64,000 nucleotides of DNA from assembly GCA_018242505.1 (NCBI GenBank), contig JAFEBU010000067.1, positions 1 to 64,000 on the forward strand. The letters run 5' to 3'. The position numbers and the translations under genes were made by a program. Under the pieces are notes generated by a model that was not told where the DNA came from, did no database searches, and saw nothing but the letters and a program-made list of their open reading frames with translations. Below, one piece after another: positions 8,433-23,128 of this stretch. Position 1 is the first letter of the stretch. Each line of letters opens with the position of its first letter. The DNA comes from Pseudomonadota bacterium. Lineage in GTDB: Bacteria; Pseudomonadota; Alphaproteobacteria; Reyranellales; Reyranellaceae.

Positions 8433-9184
8433 ACGCAAACGATGGCGGCCCTTATACGCTGGGGCTCGATATCGGGGGCACGGGGCTGAAAGCCTCCGTG
8501 CTGGACAAGAACGGGCATATGATCGTGGACCGTGTTCGGGTGCCGACGCCGAAGGGCTGCACGCCCGACCAGATGGTCGAGGCGCTGGCCGGGCTGGTGA
8601 AGCCGCTGCCCGCCTTCGATCGCATCTCGATCGGTTTTCCAGGCGTCGTGCGTAATGGCAGCGTCGTGACGGCGCCTCACTTTGGTACCGAGATCTGGCG
8701 CGGCTTCCCCTTGCAGCAGAAGATCAGCGAGCGGCTGGGCAAGCCCGCACGGCTCAGCAACGATGCGGAAATCCAGGGACTCGGCATCATCACGGGCTAT
8801 GGGCTCGAAGTGGTATTGACGCTGGGTACCGGCGTAGGCAGCGCCGTCTTTGCCGGCGGCCGCATGACTCCGCATCTCGAGCTCGCGCATCATCCGATCC
8901 ACAAGTCGGAAACGTACAACGAATATCTCGGCGCCCTGGCGCGCAAGAAGATCGGAAACAAGAAGTGGAACCGACGCGTGCTCAGGATGATCGGGATCGT
9001 GGAGACGCTGCTCAACTACGACATGCTCTACATTGGCGGCGGCAATGCCGCCAACATCGACAAGGAAAAGTTGCCGGCCAATGTGAAGATCGAGTCTAAC
9101 GACATGGGCATCATCGGCGGACTGCGCCTGTGGGACGATACCGTCTGGAAATCCGCCCGTGATATCGGGCGGGGTGGCGATTGA
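8429..9184 (+). CDS. ppgK: ROK-family kinase, polyphosphate glucokinase type
   Basis: The 251-residue protein opens with the ROK phosphate-binding motif LGLDIGGTGLKASVLD (about 10-25). It then shows ISIGFPGVVRNG, RLSNDAEIQGLG with the catalytic Asp, and TLGTGVGSAVFAGG. It lacks the Cys-rich zinc motif of repressor-type ROK proteins and has the short length of polyphosphate/ATP glucokinases, which phosphorylate glucose to glucose 6-phosphate. As last gene of the pentose phosphate operon, tail to tail with the trehalose/glucan operon, it would capture glucose freed from trehalose or glucan for Zwf. Whether polyphosphate or ATP is the donor cannot be read from the sequence. Confidence 0.85.
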   Translation: MNANDGGPYTLGLDIGGTGLKASVLDKNGHMIVDRVRVPTPKGCTPDQMVEALAGLVKPLPAFDRISIGFPGVVRNGSVVTAPHFGTEIWRGFPLQQKISERLGKPARLSNDAEIQGLGIITGYGLEVVLTLGTGVGSAVFAGGRMTPHLELAHHPIHKSETYNEYLGALARKKIGNKKWNRRVLRMIGIVETLLNYDMLYIGGGNAANIDKEKLPANVKIESNDMGIIGGLRLWDDTVWKSARDIGRGGD

Positions 9185-9389
9185 AGAAATTACTCGCGGG
9201 CCGGTCGCCACTCCGGCTGGCCATGTGATCGCTACCTACGCACCGTGAGGTCATGGCCGCTTGCTATTCGGATTGCCGCTCTCGGGTTTTTTCCCTTCCC
9301 CCGGCTCCCGTGCGTAAAGCTGCGTGTCTGCATTCCACGCCGCCGCGAGTAACCGTTTCTACCCAAGGCGGATTCGTTTTGTAAAAGCG
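9185..9389. other. Convergent gap between the two sugar operons
   Basis: These 205 bases separate the ends of ppgK and treY. They hold a weak imperfect stem (about 9199-9223) and a short T-run near 9285, but no convincing intrinsic terminator for either strand and no gene. Confidence 0.5.
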
Positions 9390-11870
9390 TTATCTGGGAC
9401 CATTTGTGGAAAAAATTGTGACTGGCACGCCGGCGAAGATCCTCTGCAACTCGATGTTTCCACCGGTTGCCGGGACTCTTCTTCTGTCGATGACGTCAAG
9501 CCATTCGGCGGTGTGCGGCAAGACGAGTGACGTGCCTTGCCATCGGGCGGGCTCGATCTGGAGTGTTTCGGGAGTCGTCATCAGTGTCAGGGGCAGGCGA
9601 GGCACGGTGACCAGAAGCCGGCTGTCGCCGTGGGTGCGCAGGAAAGCAACGGCATGCTCGGCCATGGGGCCTTCCACGCGCACTGGGCGATAGTCACCGC
9701 GCGAAAACACCTCCGGCAGCGCACGACGCACGGCAAGAAGGCGGGCGATGATCGCCTGTTTGATTCGTCCGTCGCGCCAGTGGTCGAGCGCGTCGGAAAT
9801 ATCGAGCGACGACAAACTCTTCCAACGGCGCTCGAAATCGACCGGTCGGCGGTTGTCCGGATCGACAAGGCTCAGGTCCCAATAGTCGGTGCCTTGATAG
9901 AGATCGGGTATGCCGGGCGCAGTAAGCTTCAGAACGACTTGCGCGAGCCCGTTCACCGCCCCCGCAGCGGCGATCGACTGGATGAAGGCGAAGATGTCGG
10001 CGAGCAGGACAGGGAGGGCGTTGTCGACCACCAGACGCTGCACGAATTGACGCGCCGCTGTCTCGTAGAGTGGATTGGGATCGCTCCAGTCGGTACGAAG
10101 CTTCGCCTCGCGCAGCGCCTTCTCCTGCCAGCCGGTAAGGCGCGCGGCAAAAGCGGCGCGGCCCGCCGCGTCGTCGAGTGCAAGATCGAATGGCCAGGCG
10201 CCGACGATCGTCTGCAGCAGCATCGCAACGTCGCCGCTCGACGGTTGGCCCTCCGTGCGCAGAGGAGCGCTCGTTTCGATCCAGCGTGTCAGGCGGTCGA
10301 TCCAGGCCTGCGGCCGTTCACTCAGTACGGCCAGCCGCGCCCGCACGTCCTCGCCGCGCTTGTGGTCGTGTGTGGCGGTGGCAAGCATCGAGTGGGCAAG
10401 TTCGGCGCAGCGTCGCGTCATCTGTGCATGGAAATCGGCCGGGCTGCTGCCGAAGCGGCTGGGATCGAAGCCGACATCGTTGCGCGAGAGCAGGCGGCCA
10501 TAGCGATAGAAGGCCGTGTCCTCGACCGACTTGGCGGCGACCGGCGCGCTCAACTGCTGGAAGCGGCCGACGGCGACGTTGTCTGGCGTGGGTTCGCTGA
10601 GCCAGCGATGGAGCGTATCGATTACCCAGCCGTCACGCGCCCAGGCGGTACGCTTCGCGCCACGCGTTGCCGCATCGAGGTAAGGCCGGTCGCGCTTGGG
10701 TCGCTCGGTTGCGGTGGCGTAGCTGCGATAGACCGGGAAATGCACCAGCATCTCGATCAGCGCGCGTCGAAGCGCGGGGCGACTGATCTCGGAGGCGGCA
10801 GGATCGACTTTCGAGAGACGATCGAAGGCAGCCACCGTGGATTCGAGGGGGGCGGCAAAACTCCGGCCGATGATTTCCCGGCGTGCGGCCTCTTCCTCGC
10901 TGGTGAAATCGGCTGTTCGGCCACTCAACTGCGCCCAGGCCTTGGCTAGCGGCACAGCGGCCGCAGGATCGTGCTGCAGGGCGCTCACTTGATCCATGAA
11001 GTCATAGCCCGTGGTCCCATCGCACTGCCAGTCGGTGGGCAGCATCTCGCCCTTCAGGAGGATCTTCTCGACCACGAGATAGGGGCGGAACGGATCGTCT
11101 GAATCGAGCCGGCAGCGGAGTTTTCGACAGTAGGCGGCGGGATCGTTGAGGCCGTCGACATGATCGACGCGTACGCCGTCGATCAGTCCTTCCCGGTAAA
11201 GACGCGCGATCGGGGCATGAACGTTCTCGAACGTCTCCTCGTCCTCCATGCGCAGACAGACGAGATCGTTGATGTCGAAGAACCGTCGCCAGTTGATGCG
11301 ATCGCCAGCGGTACGCCACCAGCCCAGTCGATAGGCCTGGTGCTCGATATCGACGCCCGTCGTCGGCAGGCAAATATCGCGATAGCGTAGGAGGGGCTTG
11401 CCGTCGTGTTCCAGGATCGTGAGTTCCTTCGCTGCGATCGCTTCGTGCAGCGGCTTGTCGAGCCACGGCAGGAATACGCGACCACGAAGCTGCGGGTCCT
11501 CGGCCTCCCAGTCGATGTCGAATGACTGGGCGTAGCGGCTGGCCTCTCCGCGGTGCAGCACGTCGGCCCACCAAGGGTTTTCCAGGGATGCCGCCATATG
11601 GTTGGGCACGATGTCGACGATGACGCCGAGGCCCTCGCGGTGCAGGGCGTTGACCAGGCGCCTGAACGCCGCCTCGCCGCCCAACTCGGGATTGATCCGC
11701 GTCGGATCGATCACGTCGTAGCCATGAGTCGAACCCGCGCGGGCCGCCATGATCGGCGAAGCATAGAGATGGCTGACACCGAGCGCGGCCATGTAGGGCA
11801 CGAGCGCCTCGGCATCGGCGAAGGTGAAGCCCTTATGGAACTGCAGGCGCAGTGTGGCGCGCGGTGTCAT
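9390..11870 (-). CDS. treY: Maltooligosyltrehalose synthase
   Basis: Converts the reducing-end alpha-1,4 link of maltooligosaccharides into the alpha,alpha-1,1 link of maltooligosyltrehalose. The 826-residue GH13 protein starts TLRLQFHKGFTFADAE and carries STHGYDVIDPTRINPELGG. It has region I VDIVPNHMA, region II GVRVDHVDGL with the nucleophile Asp, region III YLVVEKILLKGE with the acid Glu, and the TreY-type region IV THDHKRGEDVRARL. The ATG at 11870 overlaps the malQ stop by 4 bases; the longer upstream frame would add a low-complexity Ala/Pro tail. It is the last gene of the seven-gene minus-strand operon. Confidence 0.94.
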   Translation of the reverse strand: MTPRATLRLQFHKGFTFADAEALVPYMAALGVSHLYASPIMAARAGSTHGYDVIDPTRINPELGGEAAFRRLVNALHREGLGVIVDIVPNHMAASLENPWWADVLHRGEASRYAQSFDIDWEAEDPQLRGRVFLPWLDKPLHEAIAAKELTILEHDGKPLLRYRDICLPTTGVDIEHQAYRLGWWRTAGDRINWRRFFDINDLVCLRMEDEETFENVHAPIARLYREGLIDGVRVDHVDGLNDPAAYCRKLRCRLDSDDPFRPYLVVEKILLKGEMLPTDWQCDGTTGYDFMDQVSALQHDPAAAVPLAKAWAQLSGRTADFTSEEEAARREIIGRSFAAPLESTVAAFDRLSKVDPAASEISRPALRRALIEMLVHFPVYRSYATATERPKRDRPYLDAATRGAKRTAWARDGWVIDTLHRWLSEPTPDNVAVGRFQQLSAPVAAKSVEDTAFYRYGRLLSRNDVGFDPSRFGSSPADFHAQMTRRCAELAHSMLATATHDHKRGEDVRARLAVLSERPQAWIDRLTRWIETSAPLRTEGQPSSGDVAMLLQTIVGAWPFDLALDDAAGRAAFAARLTGWQEKALREAKLRTDWSDPNPLYETAARQFVQRLVVDNALPVLLADIFAFIQSIAAAGAVNGLAQVVLKLTAPGIPDLYQGTDYWDLSLVDPDNRRPVDFERRWKSLSSLDISDALDHWRDGRIKQAIIARLLAVRRALPEVFSRGDYRPVRVEGPMAEHAVAFLRTHGDSRLLVTVPRLPLTLMTTPETLQIEPARWQGTSLVLPHTAEWLDVIDRRRVPATGGNIELQRIFAGVPVTIFSTNGPR

Positions 11871-13789
11871 GGCCGCGCTTGCTGCAGGAGCTGCACTCGG
11901 CGCGCCGCAGCCGGCTCCTGCAACAGCGTATCGGCTGGCTGTCGGAATCGGCGGCACCAGTTGGGATGCTCGTCGATCGTACCTGGCAGGTTGGGCTGAT
12001 CCGTCGTGCCGACGATATCCTCGAGCGGAATGAGCGCGAGCGGACTAGGTGTGGCGGCGACGAAGGCGACCGCGGCATCGGCGACGGGGGCAGGCTGCTC
12101 GATGGGTGGCGATGTTGCGGTCGTCACGCGGGCCTTGCGGAAAGCCTGCCACAGCGCAGTGCGGTCGCGTGAGCGCGCCTTGATCTCATTTTCCTCGACC
12201 ATACCGAGATCGCGCCGCAATTCGAGATCCGTGCCTCGCCACCAGCCGGCGACAGTGGGAAGGTCGTGCGTGCTGGTCATGGCGATCGCATCGTCACGCC
12301 ATCGCGCAGGAGCGAGAAAGCCTTTACCGGAACGCGTGAACCAAAGGATATCCATGCCGGCCATGCCGAGTATTCGACAGCGGCGGCGGAATTCAGGGGG
12401 TACGGTGCCGAGATCCTCACCGATGATCACGGCGCGATGGCGATGCGATTCCAACGCCAGGAGACGCATAAGATCGTCCACCGGATAGGATAAGTAGGCG
12501 CCGTCTGTGGCTGGTGCATCTCGAGGGACCAGCCACAGGCGCATCAGCCCCATCGCGTGGTCGATGCGCACGCCGCCCGCATGGCGGAGCACTGCACGAA
12601 CCGTGGCGAGGAAAGGCTCGAAACCGGACGCGACCAGGGCCTTCGGCGAGAAGGAGGTGAGCCCCCAGTTCTGGCCGTGGAGATTGAATGCATCGGGTGG
12701 CGCACCGATACTGAGACCGGTCAAGAATTGTTCCGGATCGGCACCGACCTGGCTGCCCTGAGGATTGAGACCGACGGCGAGATCGCTGATGATGCCGATC
12801 TGCATGCCGGCTTCACGCAAATCGGATTGGGCGCGCGCGAAGGAGATATCAGCAATCCATTGCAGGAACTGGAAATATTCCACTGGGGCTGAGCCACCGT
12901 CTGCTTCGAACGCAGCATGTCGCTGCAAGGCTTGGCCTCCCTCGCGCACGAAGGCTTCGAACTTGGTGGCGAGGGCCGTGCCGCAGCCAATATCGTGGAG
13001 TGCGAAGTCATCATAGAGGCGTCGCAGCAAGCCGAACTTTTCGCCAGCGCTGTCCGCCCAGTCGATCAACGGTCGATCCGGCGGTGTGCCTGAGCCGGCC
13101 GCTTCCGCGACACGCTTCGGACCGAGTGCATCGGCCGCATCGGCCAGCAGCGGATTGAAGAACAGCCGACTCGAGGGCGAGTAGGGCCCATAGTGCGAGG
13201 GGTCGGACGGGAAGAGGCTATGAGTCGGGCTGACAGCAATCGCGTCGGCGCCATGGCCGGCAGCATGCTTGCCGAGGTCGCGCAGCGCGGTCGTGTCGCC
13301 GATACCGCAATCGCCGGCTCGTGGCAGACTATAGAGCTGGACGCCGATGCCCCACATCCTGCGTCCCTCGGCGAGATCGGCGAATGTCGTGCATCGCGTC
13401 GGCGCCACGGCGAGCGTGACCTCGCGATCGAGATAGCGCAGCGTGTGGTAACCGAGTGCGACGACCGGTGGGGCTGTACCATCATGCAAGGTCAGCGTTC
13501 GCCGAAAACCTCCTTCGAGCACGAGCTCGGCGGGCACTTCACCGTCGAGGGATGCAATCGGCGTCGGCACGCCGACGGTCGTTGTGATCAAGGGCCTGTT
13601 CGCGCGTGCGCGTTTCAGCCGTTCGGCGCTCTCGCGAAGTTCGCCTGGGCTGGTGCAGGGAAAGCCGAGTGCGGCCAGCAAACGGACGAGGGAAGGAATG
13701 GAAACCTGTCGCGGCTGGTTCGCGGCGTCGGTCCAGTCGACGGCGATGCCGGCCTGTTCGGCGAGCCGGCGGATTGCTGCGTCGGTCAC
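11867..13789 (-). CDS. malQ: 4-alpha-glucanotransferase (amylomaltase)
   Basis: Transfers alpha-1,4-glucan segments between oligosaccharides, releasing glucose and supplying chains for TreY. The 640-residue GH77 protein shows YSPSSRLFFNPLL (about 200-212), GVRIDHAMGLMRLW with the nucleophile near 390, VIIGEDLGTVPPEF with the acid Glu near 432 and STHDLPTVAGWW near 475. It begins with GTG at 13789, overlapping the treZ stop (GTGA). The start agrees with the helical N-terminal segment AAIRRLAEQAGI that is usual in this family. Confidence 0.93.
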   Translation of the reverse strand: MTDAAIRRLAEQAGIAVDWTDAANQPRQVSIPSLVRLLAALGFPCTSPGELRESAERLKRARANRPLITTTVGVPTPIASLDGEVPAELVLEGGFRRTLTLHDGTAPPVVALGYHTLRYLDREVTLAVAPTRCTTFADLAEGRRMWGIGVQLYSLPRAGDCGIGDTTALRDLGKHAAGHGADAIAVSPTHSLFPSDPSHYGPYSPSSRLFFNPLLADAADALGPKRVAEAAGSGTPPDRPLIDWADSAGEKFGLLRRLYDDFALHDIGCGTALATKFEAFVREGGQALQRHAAFEADGGSAPVEYFQFLQWIADISFARAQSDLREAGMQIGIISDLAVGLNPQGSQVGADPEQFLTGLSIGAPPDAFNLHGQNWGLTSFSPKALVASGFEPFLATVRAVLRHAGGVRIDHAMGLMRLWLVPRDAPATDGAYLSYPVDDLMRLLALESHRHRAVIIGEDLGTVPPEFRRRCRILGMAGMDILWFTRSGKGFLAPARWRDDAIAMTSTHDLPTVAGWWRGTDLELRRDLGMVEENEIKARSRDRTALWQAFRKARVTTATSPPIEQPAPVADAAVAFVAATPSPLALIPLEDIVGTTDQPNLPGTIDEHPNWCRRFRQPADTLLQEPAAARRVQLLQQARP

Positions 13790-15515
13790 GTCGGCTCCTC
13801 GATGAAGACGGCCGTGGCGTGCCCCTCGAGTCCGCGGCCCGTGAGTGCGTCCGCGCGTGTCTCGAAGATCGGCCGGCCGGTCGGAGGGCTGGCGACGGCG
13901 ACGACGGATTCGCCGAGATTGGTGACAATGCTGAGGATGGCACCGTCACCCAGGCGCCAACGGGCCAGCACGGCCGAAGGACCGAGTACCCTTGTCTCGA
14001 GGCTGCGAGTCCCGCCAAGTCTGGGCACAATCAACTCGTGCCGGAGCTTCAACAGCCTTCGATAGAAACTGTCGTCGCCCGCGCCGTCCAGCCGGCAACG
14101 CTCGAAGGTCTCAATGGCGTTGGGATCGGGAATATCCTTGCCGCCGAAGCCTCCGAACGACGCAAACTCGCGTTTCCTGCCCTCACGCACCGCCTCGGCC
14201 AGCTCTCCATGGTAGTCGGTGAAGAACTGGAACGGCGTCGGGGTGAATCGCTCCTCGCCCATGAAGAGGAGGGGAATGCTGGGGCCGAGAAGCTGTAATG
14301 CGACGGCAGCGCGCAGCGTCTCGCGATCGGCGAGCGTCGTCAGCCGGTCGCCAAACGGCCGGTTGCCGACCTGATCATGGTTCTGCAGGAACAGCACAAA
14401 GGCCGTCGGCGGCAGGTCGGCACAGCGCGTGCCGCGCGACTTGCCCTCGCGGTAGGCCGACGGTTCGCCCTGGTAAATGAAGCCTTCGGCAAGACCGCGC
14501 GCCAACCTCTCCGCCGGATCGGTGGCATAGTCCTTGTAGTAGCCGTCATGTTCACCCGTCAGCAGGACGTGCAGGACATGATGGGCGTCGTCGTTCCATT
14601 GTGCGTTGTAGTCCTTGCGCAAGTGGCTCGCCTCGTTGCCGTCATGCTCCAACACAAGGTGGACATGGCGGCCTTTCTCCACCGTGGCGCGGATCTCGGC
14701 CGCCATTTCGTCCAGAAACTCGCGGTCGGCGATCGCGTGGACGGCATCGAAGCGCAGCCCATCGAAGCGATATTCCATCAACCAATAAAGCGCGTTCTCG
14801 ATAAAGAAGCGACGCACAGGCGCCTGCCGGAAGTCGATGGCCTGACCCCAGGGCGTTGGAATGTCGTTGCGGAAGAATTGCGGTGCGTACAGGCTGAGAT
14901 AGTTGCCCTCGGGTCCGAAGTGATTGTAGACGACATCCAGGAACATCATCAGCCGCAACTCGTGGGCTCGGTCGATCAGCGCCTTCAATTCGTCCGGCGT
15001 GCCGTAGGCGCGGTCGGGCGCAAAAGGCAGCACACCGTCGTAACCCCAGTTGCGTCGGCCGGAAAAATCGTTGACCGGCATCATCTCGATTGCGGTAACG
15101 CCGAGTGCGGCGAGTCGTGGCAGCTCGTCCAGCAAGCCCACGAAGCCGCCATGGAGGCCGGCGTGTAGTTCGTAGAGTACCGTTTCCGTCCACGGCCGGC
15201 CCTGCCAGTCGGGATGCCGCCAGCGATAGGCCGACGGGTCGATGACGAGGCTTGGCCCATGCACGTCGTGGGCTTGGCCGCGTGAAACGGGATCCGGCAC
15301 GTCGTGGCCGGACCCGAGACGATAGATGTAGCTCGCTCCGGGTCCACAGCGCGTCTCCAGCTCGAACCAGCCGTCCGGCCGCGCCGTCATCGCCTGGGCG
15401 CTGCCCCCTTCGATGACGACGGCGACCCGCTCCTGTTGTGGCGCCCACAGGCGGAAGCGTGTGCGGTCATCACCGAGATAGGTTGCGCCGAATGGCAGCG
15501 ATCGGGCGAAGGCGG

Positions 15516-15519
<4 letters not shown>
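13786..15519 (-). CDS. treZ: Malto-oligosyltrehalose trehalohydrolase
   Basis: Cleaves maltooligosyltrehalose (the TreY product) to release trehalose. The 577-residue protein has an N-terminal CBM48-like domain (FRLWAPQQERVAVVIEGG) and the TreZ-type entry LYELHAGL. It then shows VVYNHFGPEGNYL, GLRFDAVHAI with the nucleophile, HLVLEHDGNEA with the acid Glu, and FLQNHDQVGNRPFGDRL. Length is as expected. It overlaps glgX upstream and malQ downstream by 4 bases each. Confidence 0.94.
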
Positions 15520-17621
<2,102 letters not shown>

Positions 17622-17624
17622 GGA

Positions 17625-19810
17625 TCAGCTGTCCGCACGGAGGTAGAGGCTGGCAAGCGGTGGCAGTGTGAGGGTAAGGGAATACGCCTCGCCATGCGCA
17701 CCCTGAGGTACGGCATGAAGAGCGCCGCTATTGCCCATGTCGCTGCCGCCGTAGAAGCGTGAATCGGTGTTCATGATTTCGCGCCAAACGCCGCCGCGCG
17801 GTACGCCGATGCGGTAGTCGTGGCGCGGGGTCGGCGTCATGTTGCAGACGACCAGAACGGGTGCTTGATCGGCGTGGCCGAGGCGGAAGTAGGCGAAGAC
17901 GGAGTTGGACCGATCGTCTCCTACGATCCAGCGGAAGCCCTCTGGCTCGCTGTCCCGTGCATAAAGCGCAGGCTCATTGCGATAGAGGTGATTGAGGTCG
18001 CGTACCAGCCGCTGGACACCGGCATGGTCGGGCTGGTCGAGGAGGAACCAGTCGATTTCGCGGTCGTGGTTCCATTCGCGTTCCTGTGCGATTTCACCGC
18101 CCATGAACAACAACTTCTTGCCAGGATGCGACCACATGAAACCGAAGTAAGCGCGAAGATTGGCGAACTTCTGCCAGCGGTCGCCCGGCATCTTGCCGAG
18201 CAGCGAGCCTTTGCCGTGGACCACTTCGTCGTGCGACAGCGGCAGGATGAATTTCTCGGAGAAGCCGTAGAGCAGGCCGAAGGTTATTTCATCGTGGTGA
18301 TAGGAGCGGTGGATCGGGTCCCGTGCCATGTAGTGGAGCGTGTCGTGCATCCAGCCCATATTCCATTTGTAGGAAAAACCCAGCCCCAACTCCTGTTCCG
18401 AGCGGGTGACGCCGGGCCAGGCAGTCGATTCCTCGGCGATGGTGACGGCACCCGGGCAGCGTTCCTTCACCACCGCATTGAGATGGCGCAGGAAGTCGAT
18501 CGCTTCCAGATGCTCGCGGCCGCCATGAATGTTGGGGATCCAGTCGCCCGCACTGCGGCTGTAGTCACGGTAGAGCATGGAGGCCACGGCATCGACTCGT
18601 AGCCCGTCGATGTGGAAGCGCTCGAGCCAATGCAATGCGCTTGCGATAAGGAAACCTTGCACCTCGCGCCGACCGAAATTGTAGATGAAGGTGTTCCAGT
18701 CGCGATGGAAGCCTTCGCGCGGATCGAGATGCTCATAGAGAGCCGTGCCGTCGAAGCGGGCAAGGCCGTGCGGATCGGTCGGGAAGTGCGCCGGCACCCA
18801 ATCGAGGATCAGCCCTATGCCGGCCGCATGCAGGCGATCGACGAACTGTGCGAACTCCTCCGGCGTACCGTAGCGACCCGTGGGCGCGAACAGGCCGAGC
18901 GGCTGATAACCCCACGAGCCACCGAACGGATATTCGGTGATGGGCAGCAACTCGAGATGGGTGAAGCCCATGTCCAAGAGGTAGGGGATGAGCCGTTGGG
19001 CCGCCGTCTCCCAGGAGACCGTCCCGCTGGAGTGCATCCACGAGCCGAGATGAACCTCGTAGATCGAGATCGGCGACACCGCCGACTGGCGCTCGCCGCG
19101 CGCCTCCATCCAGGCCTGGTCATGCCAGCGCCATGCCTTGGGTGAGGTCACCACGGAAGCGGTTGCCGGCGCTGGCTCGGCCTGCTGCGCCAACGGATCA
19201 GCTTTCTGCGGCAGGCGCACGCCACCGGGGCCGACGATGTCAAACTTGTAACGCATGCCCGGTGTCGCACGCGGGACGAAGAGTTCCCAGACACCGGCTG
19301 GAAAGCGCAACCGCATGGGATGGCGGCGCGAATCCCAGCTGTTGAAGTCGCCGACCACGGCAACGCGGCTGGCGTTGGGCGCCCATACGGAAAAGCCCAC
19401 GCCTTCGACGCCGTCGACGGTCATGGCGTTGGCGCCCATGGTGCTCGCCAGCTCGAAATGGCGACCTTCGTTGAAAAGGTGCAGATCGAGATCGCCCAGC
19501 AAGGGACCGAAGGAATAGGGATCCTCCGTCTCCTGGACGGCATCCGGCCACTTGATCCGCAACAGGTAGGGGGACCGGTCGGCGACAACTCCCTCGAACA
19601 GGCCCTTGCCGTCCTGCTGGCGGAGCGTGCCGATCGACATGCGGTCGGTGCGCCGCAGCACGTCGACACCCTGCGCGCCGGGCAGATAGGCGCGGATCAA
19701 GCGCCCTTTGTCGATGTCGTGCGGTCCCAGCACCCGGAACGGATCGTTGTGGCGCGCACCCGCAAGTGCGTCGATATCCTCGCACTCCAGGGCAAGGGCT
19801 GCGGCCGCGC

Positions 19811-19814
<4 letters not shown>
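17625..19814 (-). CDS. glgB: 1,4-alpha-glucan branching enzyme
   Basis: Creates alpha-1,6 branches on the glucan built by GlgE. The 729-residue protein has an N-terminal region with the GARHNDPFRVLGPH entry and a CBM48 domain (VWAPNASRVAVVGDFNSWD). It carries LILDWVPAHFPTD (region I), GLRVDAVASMLYRDYSR (region II nucleophile), VTIAEESTAWPGVTR (region III acid) and LSHDEVVHGKGSLLGKMPGD (region IV), all diagnostic of GlgB. The ATG at 19814 overlaps the treS-mak stop by 4 bases; the frame upstream of it is the shadow of that gene. Confidence 0.96.

Positions 19815-23124
<3,310 letters not shown>

Positions 23125-23128
<4 letters not shown>

Noticed and set aside
9270..9320. T-run and C-run as a terminator for ppgK or treY
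   Set aside because: No adjacent stem longer than about 4 bp; not a convincing intrinsic terminator.
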